From Nitrososphaera sp. (GTDB lineage Archaea > Thermoproteota > Nitrososphaeria > Nitrososphaerales > Nitrososphaeraceae), in the NCBI GenBank assembly GCA_022545875.1, contig JAKEIF010000140.1:1-11398 (forward strand): a stretch of 11,398 nucleotides of DNA. The letters run 5' to 3'. The notes beneath the pieces are model-generated. The model had not been told where the DNA came from and ran no database searches. It saw only the letters and a program-made list of their open reading frames with translations. Each line of letters begins with the position of its first letter. Position 1 is the first letter of the stretch. Positions 1-5,912 of the stretch are shown piece after piece. Made by a program: the position numbers and the translations under genes.

Positions 1-2
1 CG

Positions 3-92
3 TCAATTCAGACAGACGAGGAAACCGGCCTTGGGCTCAACAACATTACAGAAAAACTAGAACTCCCAGAATTGCCAAACCCTTTCAGATAG
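3..92 (+). CDS. 3' end of an unidentified protein (partial)
   Basis: The first bases hold an open plus-strand frame that runs in from outside the window and ends at a TAG at 90-92. The 29 visible residues are acidic and rich in Leu, Pro and Asn, and end in ELPELPNPFR. Of the three plus frames this one has the most protein-like composition; the other two are rich in Arg and Gln. If real, the gene converges on the MscS-like gene, whose stop codon is only one base away (94-96). No family can be recognised from so short a tail, and it could be chance. Confidence 0.4.
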   Translation, partial: SIQTDEETGLGLNNITEKLELPELPNPFR

Positions 93-93
93 G

Positions 94-753
94 CTAGCTG
101 GCCGGCTTTTCGATGTTTTGCAGTGGCAGCGCAATTCTGCACTCAGCCTGTTCAACTTCTGGCTGGGTCTTTGCCGGTGCTGCCTGCGCCAACAGCACCC
201 TGCTCCGGGAGAGAAATTCCTTTAGGATCCTGCTTCGCTGATCAGCCATTTCACTTGTCTTGACTTCAAAGACGCCGTGCACGACAAGCTTGTCGTCCTT
301 TGACTGGAAAAGGCCGACTTCGATAAGGCCGTGGCCGCTGCTAACTATTGCGTCCTTCATGCAGTCCACAAGTTGCTGCGAATCCGGGAAGGGCCTCGGC
401 ACGTACGATATGACTTCATCGATTATCGTGTCACCGTATATCATGACAGGGTTGCTTATCAGCATGTAATTAGGAACCTTGATCAGCCTTCCCGTCCTTA
501 CGGATGGCAGCCGCTCGCCGTCGCCTACTTCCATCACTGTCGTCCTTATGGCGCCTATTTCCATAATGTCGCCCTTTGTCACGGAACCGCCAGAAGTGAT
601 CTTGATCCTGTTTCCGACCTTGAGGTCCTTGTTCTTTTTTATTACCATGCTGGCTACAAAATCGGCAATAAAGTCCTTGAAGACAAACGATATGCCCATC
701 GAGCTAAACACAATACTCAGCAGTGGAATGTACCCCACGATATCGACGGCCAT
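94..753 (-). CDS. Small MscS-like mechanosensitive channel protein
   Basis: This 219-aa protein resembles the core of small-conductance mechanosensitive channels, which open under membrane tension to release solutes. Residues 5-39 form one hydrophobic segment running into FKDFIADFVASMVI, corresponding to the pore-lining TM3 region. Residues about 40-107 match the MscS beta domain (DLKVGNRIKI, then an EIGAIRTTVM stretch and VPNYMLISNPVMIY). Residues 120-190 look like the mixed alpha/beta C-terminal part, followed by a short charged tail. The usual TM1-TM2 region is absent: an in-frame TGA lies just upstream of the ATG, so this is either a minimal form or an N-terminally truncated gene. No clear SD precedes the ATG. 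A weak TATA-like CTTAATCG lies about 30-35 nt upstream. It follows the zinc-ribbon gene after 79 nt containing a T-rich tract, so it may be its own unit. Confidence 0.8.
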   Translation of the reverse strand: MAVDIVGYIPLLSIVFSSMGISFVFKDFIADFVASMVIKKNKDLKVGNRIKITSGGSVTKGDIMEIGAIRTTVMEVGDGERLPSVRTGRLIKVPNYMLISNPVMIYGDTIIDEVISYVPRPFPDSQQLVDCMKDAIVSSGHGLIEVGLFQSKDDKLVVHGVFEVKTSEMADQRSRILKEFLSRSRVLLAQAAPAKTQPEVEQAECRIALPLQNIEKPAS

Positions 754-798
754 TTGCCCGACTTGCGATGCTCATAACTTCGATTAAGGCGATAACTC

Positions 799-826
799 GA
801 AAAATTCTTACAAGAAAAGAAAAACA
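799..826 (-). terminator. Poly-T terminator-like tract
   Basis: Read on the minus strand, the sequence just after the zinc-ribbon stop is strongly T-rich, with runs of five, four and five T within 28 bases. Archaeal RNA polymerase commonly terminates at such U-tracts without a strong hairpin, and none is seen here. The site would end the ahcY-metG-nadM-zinc ribbon transcript before the MscS-like gene. Confidence 0.45.
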
Positions 827-832
827 GTTACA

Positions 833-958
833 CTAGATTGAAATCCTTCTGGCACATGATACGCACTCGACTATTACTGCCCTCTCAGTGTTTTCTATTA
901 CTTTGAATTTCTTTGAGCCGCAGCCGGGGCATATCGGGCAGGCTCTCAGACCTTTCAT
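833..958 (-). CDS. 41-aa zinc-ribbon protein
   Basis: This very small gene begins with ATG at 958 and stops with TAG at 833. The 41-residue product carries C7-P-I-C10 followed by P-G-C13-G, then after about 20 residues of beta-strand-like sequence a second C34-x-x-C37, and ends in a basic tail (ARRISI). Two CxxC knuckles at this spacing are typical of a single rubredoxin-like zinc ribbon. A strong SD, GGTGATC, lies 3 nt before the ATG and overlaps the nadM stop codon. This argues that the gene is translated as part of the metG-nadM operon. Function is unknown; nucleic-acid binding or a protein-protein role is possible. The spare third Cys (C13) could be a ligand or a redox residue. Confidence 0.8.
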   Translation of the reverse strand: MKGLRACPICPGCGSKKFKVIENTERAVIVECVSCARRISI

Positions 959-960
959 TA

Positions 961-968
961 TGATCACC
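961..968 (-). promoter_or_regulatory. Shine-Dalgarno site overlapping nadM stop
   Basis: Minus-strand GGTGATC complements the 3' end of archaeal 16S rRNA over seven bases and sits 3 nt before the ATG at 958. The TGA inside it is the nadM stop codon, so termination and reinitiation are physically linked. This is the clearest SD in the window and fixes the start of the zinc-ribbon gene. Confidence 0.75.
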
Positions 969-1512
969 AGTTTTGCGGGCTGCTGTCGGTGTTTGCGCCA
1001 AGCACCTTTACTCTCTCAATTCCATTTATGCGGCCTATTTCCCTGGCGACAGCTGCTGGAATGAGGGCCTTCCATTTTCCGCCGGCCAACATGAGTTTCC
1101 GGATATTGCTGCCGTTGTACTCGCTTTTTTTCTCAAAATCAGGCTTTTTGATCCTTATCCTTGCATCCTGAGAGAGCGCAAGGTGCCTCACATAGTCGTT
1201 GCCTGTATAGAGGTAGTGAAACTCGGGGACCATTGACCTCAGGTTTGCAAGCCACCTCGCATTGTTGTCATCGTTGGCTATCGGGATCAGGTAGCACCTG
1301 GAAAGCTCCACCCCGCTTTCTGCGAGGGAACCGCGTATCATGACTAGCCGCTCGCCCGCGGTGAAAGGATCCTTCTCGATAAAGTTAAACTGCGCACTTC
1401 CTATGGCAACGACCAGCTCGTCGCATTCCTCGAGTATTTGCCTTGCAAGGGCAAGGTGGCCGTTGTGGAATGGCTGGAACCGGCCAAGCATGAGGCCGCG
1501 CTTTGCCGTCAT
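964..1512 (-). CDS. nadM: Nicotinamide-nucleotide adenylyltransferase (NadM type)
   Basis: This cytoplasmic enzyme joins NMN and ATP to give NAD and pyrophosphate, the adenylation step of NAD synthesis. The 182-aa protein has the nucleotidyltransferase signature GRFQPFHNGH at residues 10-19, the archaeal NadM segment GSAQFNF followed by PFTAGER (about 38-55), and a C-terminal NGSNIRKLM at 133-141, a variant of the ISGTxIR ATP-binding motif. Its length is normal for archaeal NadM. I place the start at the ATG of 1512 because it gives the usual short N-terminus (MTAKRGLMLG) and overlaps the metG stop as ATGA; a GTG eight codons upstream is possible but less likely. The overlap implies translational coupling with metG. 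The product would supply NAD, a cofactor of the AhcY encoded two genes upstream. Confidence 0.95.
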   Translation of the reverse strand: MTAKRGLMLGRFQPFHNGHLALARQILEECDELVVAIGSAQFNFIEKDPFTAGERLVMIRGSLAESGVELSRCYLIPIANDDNNARWLANLRSMVPEFHYLYTGNDYVRHLALSQDARIRIKKPDFEKKSEYNGSNIRKLMLAGGKWKALIPAAVAREIGRINGIERVKVLGANTDSSPQNW

Positions 1513-3158
1513 TTCTTGCCCAGCTTTTCTTTCCACTCTGCTATTTCCTTTGCTTCTATTTTGCGGAAGATGGGTTCAACCTTGCCCAGCTGGTGGCCCG
1601 GCTTTACCGCCCGCTCAACGGCTGACTCCCAGCTTTGTTTATGAATGCTTCCTGGCAGGTTGAGCTGGCTCCAGATTTTTTCGCAGGAAAACGGGATGAA
1701 TGGCTCAAGCAGTATCGCCATTGACCTTGCAGAGTTTACCGAAACGTAAATCGTTGTTGGCGCCGTATCCTTGTTTGCCCATGGCGCATTTGCCTGGAAG
1801 TACTGGTTCATAAAGTTGCTGTACTTTAATATTCGCTTGAGCGCCCTGTCAATCTCGTTTCTGGCCAAAAGATCTCCGGATTCGGCAACCACCGAGGCAG
1901 TCTCGGTCTGCACGTCGCTGGCCTGACCCGCCGGCTCGGGCACCGCGCCAGAGAATGTCTTTTGCGTGAATGAAAGCGCCCTGTTGACAAAGTTCCCGAC
2001 ATTTGCGATAAGCTCGTTGTTTATCTTTTCCGAGAACGCGTCAAAGTCAAAGTTCAAGTCGTCCTGCGAATAGGTGATTACAGACGCAATGTAGAAGCGC
2101 AAATAGTCGGGATTAAAAGACGACACAAAATCCCGAAGGCCGATGTACCAGTTTCTGCTCTTTGATATTTTCTGGTTCTGGAGCATCAGGTGACCCCTTG
2201 TTGGTATATAGTCAGGCAGCTTGTACTCGGAATCAATCCCAAGTCTCATTGCCGGCAGGAAAAGGTAATGGTGGTATACAATGTCCTTGCCGATAAAGTG
2301 CAAGATCTCGGAATCATTCCAGAACTTTTTGCCGTCGCCGCCCTTCTCGCTGATGAGTTTTTTCAACGTAGAGATGTAGCAGAGGTGGTTGTCAAACCAT
2401 CCATAGAGGACTTTTCCCTTGGCTTCCGGTAGCGGTATGGGGACGCCCCAGGAAAGGTCGCGGGTTATGTCCCAGTCCTGTAGCCCTTCGTCTATCCAGT
2501 TGACGACATAGTTTCGCACGTCACTTTGAAGGTGTACATTTGAATTTAGCCAGTCCTTGAGCTTTTGTCCAAAGCTTGAGAGCCGAAAAAAGTAATGCTT
2601 GCTTTCCCTCTTTACGGGCGGCCTCCCGCAGATCGCGCACTTTGGCTCGAGAATCTGGTCAGGAACCCTGCCGCACTTTTCGCAGAGGTCGGAATACTGG
2701 TTTTCGGCGCCGCAGTTGGGGCACTTGCCGATGACATACCTGTCGGGCAGGAATTTGTCGTCGTAGGTGCAGTAAAACTGTATGATACTTTGATCATAGA
2801 TGTGGCCGTTCTTTGCAAGTTTTTGAAAGACCTCCTGAACAAACTCGACATTTTCCTTGGAGCTTGTCTTGTAAAAGAGGTCAAACGAGATCCCAAGGGC
2901 CGCAAAATCGTCATGGTCCCTGCGGTTCCAATATTGGACGTACTCTGCCGGCGTCTTGTTTTCCTTTTCCGCCTTGATCAGGATCGGAGTGCCAAAGTCG
3001 TCAGATGCGCAAATGTGGTAGATTTCACGCCCATTTAGCCGCGAGTATCTTGTGAAAATGTCTGCCGGAAGGTAGGTCGAGGCGATGTGGCCAAGGTGTA
3101 TCTCGCCATTTGCGTAAGGAAGCGCGCTCGTAACGACCGCGCTCTTTTTCTCCGGCAT
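1509..3158 (-). CDS. metG: Methionyl-tRNA synthetase
   Basis: This class Ia synthetase charges tRNA-Met. Counting from the ATG at 3158 the protein has 549 aa. Near the N-terminus PYANGEIHLGHI contains the HIGH motif (HLGH, 21-24). The zinc insertion shows CPNC (146-149), CEKC (159-162) and CAIC (174-177). KISKS at 330-334 is the KMSKS loop, and the C-terminal helical anticodon-binding domain follows, with NxxW-like NAPWA at 457-461. The EMAP/Trbp-like tRNA-binding C-terminal extension found in many bacterial MetRS is absent, as often in archaea. An SD (GGAGG, 3175-3179) lies 16 nt before the ATG and 13 nt before an in-frame TTG directly preceding it (3161), so the TTG could be the true start. 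The gene follows ahcY by 26 nt and overlaps nadM by 4 nt. Confidence 0.96.
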   Translation of the reverse strand: MPEKKSAVVTSALPYANGEIHLGHIASTYLPADIFTRYSRLNGREIYHICASDDFGTPILIKAEKENKTPAEYVQYWNRRDHDDFAALGISFDLFYKTSSKENVEFVQEVFQKLAKNGHIYDQSIIQFYCTYDDKFLPDRYVIGKCPNCGAENQYSDLCEKCGRVPDQILEPKCAICGRPPVKRESKHYFFRLSSFGQKLKDWLNSNVHLQSDVRNYVVNWIDEGLQDWDITRDLSWGVPIPLPEAKGKVLYGWFDNHLCYISTLKKLISEKGGDGKKFWNDSEILHFIGKDIVYHHYLFLPAMRLGIDSEYKLPDYIPTRGHLMLQNQKISKSRNWYIGLRDFVSSFNPDYLRFYIASVITYSQDDLNFDFDAFSEKINNELIANVGNFVNRALSFTQKTFSGAVPEPAGQASDVQTETASVVAESGDLLARNEIDRALKRILKYSNFMNQYFQANAPWANKDTAPTTIYVSVNSARSMAILLEPFIPFSCEKIWSQLNLPGSIHKQSWESAVERAVKPGHQLGKVEPIFRKIEAKEIAEWKEKLGKK

Positions 3159-3184
3159 CAAAGTTTCAATCTTGCCTCCAGATT

Positions 3185-4420
3185 TTAACTTAGCGAAGAA
3201 TTTCTGTAGCGCTTCTGCTCCAAAGTCAGCCTGTCAATTTCAACGCCCATGGCGGCAAGCGCATGGCTTGCCACTCTGTCATCTATCTCGCGAGGCACTT
3301 CGTGCACTTTTGCGTCCATTTTGCCATGATTTTTTGCGGTGTGCAATATACACAAGAGCTGGTTGGCAAAGGAAAGATCCATTACCTCCGGCGGGTTTCC
3401 TTCAGCAAGTACAAGGTTGGCGACGCGGCCTTTCGACAGGAGGTACAATTTCTTGTCCTTTACGGAAAAGCGCTCTACTCCCTGGCGGACTTCCTCGGGG
3501 CGCTTGCAGCTAGAGTATAGATACGCCGCGTCTATTTCCACGTCAAAGTGGCCGGCATTTGCAAGGATTGCTCCGTCCTTCATTTTTACAAAATGCTCTT
3601 TTCGAATGACACCCGACTGGCCGGTGCAGGTTATGAAAATGTCGCCATTGGCAGCGGCGTCAGCAAGTCTTGCTATGGAAAACCCGTCCATCTTTGCTTC
3701 AAGCGCGCGGACTGGATCAACTTCTGTCACTGCGACTGAGGCGCCCATGCCCCGCGCCCTTGCCGCAACTCCCTTGCCCACCCCGCCATAGCCGCATACA
3801 ACTATTTGCTTTCCGGCAATCAGGACGGAAGTCGCGCGCAGGATGCCGTCAAAAGTGCTCTGGCCTGTCCCGTACCTATTGTCAAAAAGGTGTTTCGTGC
3901 GGGCATTGTTTACCGCGATTACAGGGTATGCCAGCTTGCCGGCTGACTGCAGACCGAGTAGCCTCTTGACGCCTGATGTTGTCTCTTCCGTTCCTCCCAA
4001 GATCTGCTCCCTTCCGACTTTATGGCACGCGACATGTAGGTCGCCTCCATCGTCAGTAACTATTTCTGGCTTGAGATTGACGACACTATCGATGCACTGC
4101 TGGTAGTCTTTTCTTGTCTCGCCTCGCCACGCAAACACCCTGATCCCGTGGCTGTAGAGGTATGCCGCAATGTCATTTTTCGCAGACAAGGGGTTTGCAG
4201 AGCACAGCGCGACTTCTGCGCCAAGCGCCTTGGCAGACATTGCGAGAACAGACGTTTCCTTTGTGACATGGAGGCAGAACCCGAGGCGCATGCCTGCAAG
4301 CGGTCGGGAATGCTTATTCTCTGAAACTATTTTGCCAAGAATAGGCATCCGCGCAGTTGCCCATTCAAAAGATAGCCGCCCCTTTTCTGCAAGCCTAACG
4401 TCCGCTATCCTGCCGGGCAA
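3185..4420 (-). CDS. ahcY: Adenosylhomocysteinase (S-adenosylhomocysteine hydrolase)
   Basis: AhcY reversibly cleaves S-adenosylhomocysteine, the by-product of SAM-dependent methylation, to adenosine and homocysteine, using tightly bound NAD. The 411-aa length fits the short archaeal/thermophilic form. Visible landmarks are LHVTKETSVLA near residues 50-60, TDDGGDL at 122-128, EETTSGVKRL at 145-154 with the catalytic-domain Glu, NNARTKHLFDNRYGTGQS at 171-188 carrying the conserved Lys and Asp, the Rossmann glycine motif GYGGVGKG at 210-217, and LAEGNPPEVMDLSFANQ in the C-terminal third. The start is a TTG: no ATG or GTG is in frame near the expected N-terminus (LAEKGRLSFEWA is the usual beginning of the family). 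A TATA-like ATTTATTG lies about 28 nt upstream, so the mRNA may be leaderless. It probably heads the metG-nadM operon. Confidence 0.96.
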   Translation of the reverse strand: MPGRIADVRLAEKGRLSFEWATARMPILGKIVSENKHSRPLAGMRLGFCLHVTKETSVLAMSAKALGAEVALCSANPLSAKNDIAAYLYSHGIRVFAWRGETRKDYQQCIDSVVNLKPEIVTDDGGDLHVACHKVGREQILGGTEETTSGVKRLLGLQSAGKLAYPVIAVNNARTKHLFDNRYGTGQSTFDGILRATSVLIAGKQIVVCGYGGVGKGVAARARGMGASVAVTEVDPVRALEAKMDGFSIARLADAAANGDIFITCTGQSGVIRKEHFVKMKDGAILANAGHFDVEIDAAYLYSSCKRPEEVRQGVERFSVKDKKLYLLSKGRVANLVLAEGNPPEVMDLSFANQLLCILHTAKNHGKMDAKVHEVPREIDDRVASHALAAMGVEIDRLTLEQKRYRNSSLS

Positions 4421-4443
4421 TGAATGTTCAGACGCGAATTGCG

Positions 4444-4451
4444 CAATAAAT
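4444..4451 (-). promoter_or_regulatory. TATA-like box of ahcY
   Basis: Minus-strand ATTTATTG is centred about 28 nt before the TTG start of ahcY and directly abuts the stop codon of the upstream membrane-protein gene. No SD lies between box and start, which fits a leaderless transcript starting at or next to the TTG. This is a position-based inference. Confidence 0.4.
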
Positions 4452-4967
4452 CTACTGGTTTTCGTACTGCTCTTTGTACCTTGCCTTGCCTCTCCTCATG
4501 ACTAGGATGACTAGCAAGACTATTCCTATCCAGACGGAGCTTATCATGATGTTTGTAAAGCTGACGTACAGGTACGGCATCGCTTCGATAAGGTCCTCCT
4601 GCAGAGCACGGAGAGACGCGTGCATGTCAGTCATGCCGGTGTTGTACTCTGTGCTGTATGTTTCAAGCGACGATATCGAGTTTGCTCGTGATACTATCCG
4701 GTCAAGCTCGGCCTGGATTAGGGCAAAGTCAGTCCTGGCAGTTGGAAAGGACCAAACCGGGTTTCCGCTCTCTGGCATCGCCCGCTGCGCCCTAGTAACA
4801 TAGCTTGCCAAGTCTTCAGGAGTCTGGGCAGTTTCTGCCCTCGCTAGGAAGCCAAGTGCAGTGTCAATTGGATAGATCGCCTGCTGGTAGCCGAAAAATG
4901 CCATGCCCGCGCCAAAGGAAATGAACGCAATGACTCCAATAGCAACGAGTTTGTTCGCAGACGCCAT
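4452..4967 (-). CDS. Two-TM membrane protein of unknown function
   Basis: I do not recognise a family. The 171-aa protein has an N-terminal hydrophobic segment (residues 7-27) that could be a signal anchor. A soluble stretch of about 105 residues follows, largely helical (ARAETAQTPEDLASYVTRAQRAM and a later Asp/Glu/Ser-rich region that could form a coiled coil or helical bundle). A second strong TM helix spans 136-157, with a basic tail (RRGKARYKEQ). The basic tail suggests a cytoplasmic C-terminus, which puts the central domain outside. Central Trp/Pro (PVWSFPTART) may mark a turn. No Cys is present. The ATG at 4967 is preceded by a TATA-like TAAATAA some 37 nt upstream, giving a leader of only about 10 nt without SD. 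The gene diverges from the Rieske gene and ends 31 nt before ahcY. Confidence 0.8.
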   Translation of the reverse strand: MASANKLVAIGVIAFISFGAGMAFFGYQQAIYPIDTALGFLARAETAQTPEDLASYVTRAQRAMPESGNPVWSFPTARTDFALIQAELDRIVSRANSISSLETYSTEYNTGMTDMHASLRALQEDLIEAMPYLYVSFTNIMISSVWIGIVLLVILVMRRGKARYKEQYENQ

Positions 4968-4999
4968 GACGTAACCGACGGCGTTATAGCTGTCCCAGC

Positions 5000-5008
5000 G
5001 TTATTTAG
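5000..5008 (-). promoter_or_regulatory. TATA-like box of the membrane-protein gene
   Basis: Minus-strand CTAAATAAC, centred about 37 nt before the ATG at 4967, is the best TATA-like element in the divergent intergenic region and would start transcription roughly 10 nt before the gene. It stands back to back with the Rieske promoter. Confidence 0.45.
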
Positions 5009-5044
5009 GTGTGGCGGAATGTGATTCCGAGGATCCGGATAAAC

Positions 5045-5052
5045 AATATAAA
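5045..5052 (+). promoter_or_regulatory. TATA box of the Rieske gene
   Basis: AATATAAA is a good archaeal TATA box centred about 30 nt before the TTG at 5079. Nothing resembling an SD lies between, so the transcript is probably leaderless or nearly so. This spacing supports the TTG as the genuine start. Confidence 0.55.
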
Positions 5053-5078
5053 GCCACTAGGTTCAGCAAATAATCGAA

Positions 5079-5384
5079 TTGGCACTTGTCAAGGTAGCCT
5101 CGAAAGGCGAAATTAAGGAAAACGGGGGAAAAGAGCTCAATGTCAACGGCACTAGGGTTGCGCTTTTTCACGCCAACGGCAAGTACTATGCCATCGAAGC
5201 GCTATGCCGGCACCAGGACGGATCGCTTGCGCCCGGCAAAATTGACGGCGAAGTGATAGAGTGTCCACTACATTCATGGCACTACAACATCAGGACCGGC
5301 GAACTGCTCGACTACCTTGAAGGAGTCAAGCTGACCACTTACAAGGTTGACATCCAGGGAAATGATATTTACCTCGACGTATGA
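5079..5384 (+). CDS. Rieske-type [2Fe-2S] ferredoxin (NirD-like small protein)
   Basis: This 101-aa soluble protein consists of little more than one Rieske domain. The cluster ligands are visible as C43-R-H45 and C62-P-L-H65, followed by SWHYNIRTGELL, the usual strand-turn after the second ligand pair. There is no TM helix or signal peptide, so it is likely a cytoplasmic electron carrier, like dioxygenase ferredoxins or the NirD small subunit. No oxygenase or reductase gene is adjacent, so the partner is unknown. The start is a TTG with a TATA box about 30 nt upstream. The gene diverges from the membrane-protein gene and converges on the DsrE-family gene. Confidence 0.9.
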   Translation: MALVKVASKGEIKENGGKELNVNGTRVALFHANGKYYAIEALCRHQDGSLAPGKIDGEVIECPLHSWHYNIRTGELLDYLEGVKLTTYKVDIQGNDIYLDV

Positions 5385-5390
5385 GCACTT

Positions 5391-5412
5391 TAAAAAGCGA
5401 AAGAACTTTTTA
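5391..5412 (+). terminator. A/T hairpin terminator after the Rieske gene
   Basis: TAAAAAG (5391-5397) and CTTTTTA (5406-5412) form a perfect 7-bp inverted repeat with an 8-base loop, beginning 6 bases after the Rieske stop. The descending arm is itself a T5 tract. The element is weak as a hairpin but well placed to end the plus-strand transcript. Confidence 0.5.
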
Positions 5413-5434
5413 GCAAGGCATCTCGATCAAGTAT

Positions 5435-5463
5435 AAAAAAGAAAAGTACCGGCGCGGGTACTT
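5435..5463 (-). terminator. Hairpin plus T-tract terminator after the DsrE-family gene
   Basis: AAGTACC (5444-5450) and GGTACTT (5457-5463) are perfect 7-bp inverted arms around a GC-rich 6-base loop. Read on the minus strand, the hairpin starts just after the DsrE stop codon (5466-5468) and is followed by TTTTCTTTTTT. This is a textbook intrinsic-terminator arrangement. Together with the Rieske terminator it separates the two convergent genes. Confidence 0.65.
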
Positions 5464-5465
5464 GT

Positions 5466-5825
5466 TTAGAAGTTTAGGATTTGGAATCCCTCCGATAGGA
5501 GCTGTCTTATGCTGATGTGGTCATCAAACTCGCTGACTAGCTGGACCCGAGCTTTCCTGACTGACTCTGTTGCGCCAAACGCAGCTGCACAGAATGAACA
5601 GGCGCCCATGATTTTGCCATTGACTGATTCGTATAGCTTATGGGCTATATGATCCTCCTTGGCCAGTTCCGCCGGCCACTTAGTGCCTGTGCCATCGAAA
5701 TAGAGTCGCATATCTTCATCTTTGAATTCCTTTGCGGCCTCCAGAGCGTTGACAATACGCCCGAGCCCTTCCATGGACTCTGTGTCTGCAAATACAAAGA
5801 TCGCTATTTTGTTCGTGGTTTTCAC
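5466..5825 (-). CDS. DsrE-family small protein
   Basis: This 119-aa protein has the DsrE/DsrF-like alpha/beta fold pattern: a hydrophobic first strand (KIAIFVFADTE, 6-16), a helix with GLGRIVNALEAAKEFKD, a second strand RLYFDGTGTKW (40-50), and a conserved Cys-containing loop G74-A-C76-S-F-C79-AAAFGA that resembles the sulfur-binding site of this superfamily. Members move or sense sulfur, or are peroxiredoxin-like; the particular role here is unknown. Two Cys separated by two residues could form a disulfide or carry a persulfide. The start is a GTG at 5825 preceded by GGGG, with no nearby ATG. It is divergent from an HxlR-type regulator across an 87-bp region with repeated AGGTAA elements, which suggests that it is the regulator's target. 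Confidence 0.82.
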   Translation of the reverse strand: MKTTNKIAIFVFADTESMEGLGRIVNALEAAKEFKDEDMRLYFDGTGTKWPAELAKEDHIAHKLYESVNGKIMGACSFCAAAFGATESVRKARVQLVSEFDDHISIRQLLSEGFQILNF

Positions 5826-5828
5826 CCC

Positions 5829-5861
5829 CTTACCTATTGTAGTTAGATGAATAAAGGTAAG
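5829..5861. promoter_or_regulatory. Candidate operator: inverted repeat CTTACCT-N19-AGGTAAG
   Basis: CTTACCT at 5829-5835 and AGGTAAG at 5855-5861 are perfect 7-bp inverted arms. A further AGGTAA lies at 5906-5911, beside the HxlR start, and TAGGTAGGTGA lies at 5890-5900. HxlR proteins are winged-helix dimers that usually bind inverted repeats between themselves and a divergent target gene. The left arm abuts the DsrE start codon, where binding would block that gene. The assignment is inferred from position only. Confidence 0.4.
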
Positions 5862-5870
5862 TTATATTAA
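5861..5870. promoter_or_regulatory. Shared TATA-like element between DsrE and HxlR genes
   Basis: GTTATATTAA is A/T-only apart from its first base and nearly symmetrical, so it can be read as TATA on either strand. For the plus gene it would start transcription near 5890, giving a short leader that contains GGTGA at 5896-5900. For the minus gene it lies about 40 nt before the GTG. The AGGTAAG operator arm touches it, so repressor binding could exclude TBP. Confidence 0.4.
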
Positions 5871-5912
5871 CTGGATAGCAACATTATGGTAGGTAGGTGA
5901 AGACAAGGTAAC

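Noticed and set aside
331..777. 148-codon plus-strand open frame opposite the MscS-like gene
   Set aside because: It lies wholly antisense to a gene with clear family motifs, is rich in His/Tyr/Arg as expected of a shadow frame, and has no recognisable domain.
2595..3038. 147-codon plus-strand open frame opposite metG
   Set aside because: It is fully inside the MetRS zinc and catalytic region on the other strand; a reverse-complement shadow.
3339..3791. 150-codon plus-strand open frame opposite ahcY
   Set aside because: It is antisense to the conserved NAD-binding domain of AhcY, with Ser/Pro/Ala-rich low-complexity composition.
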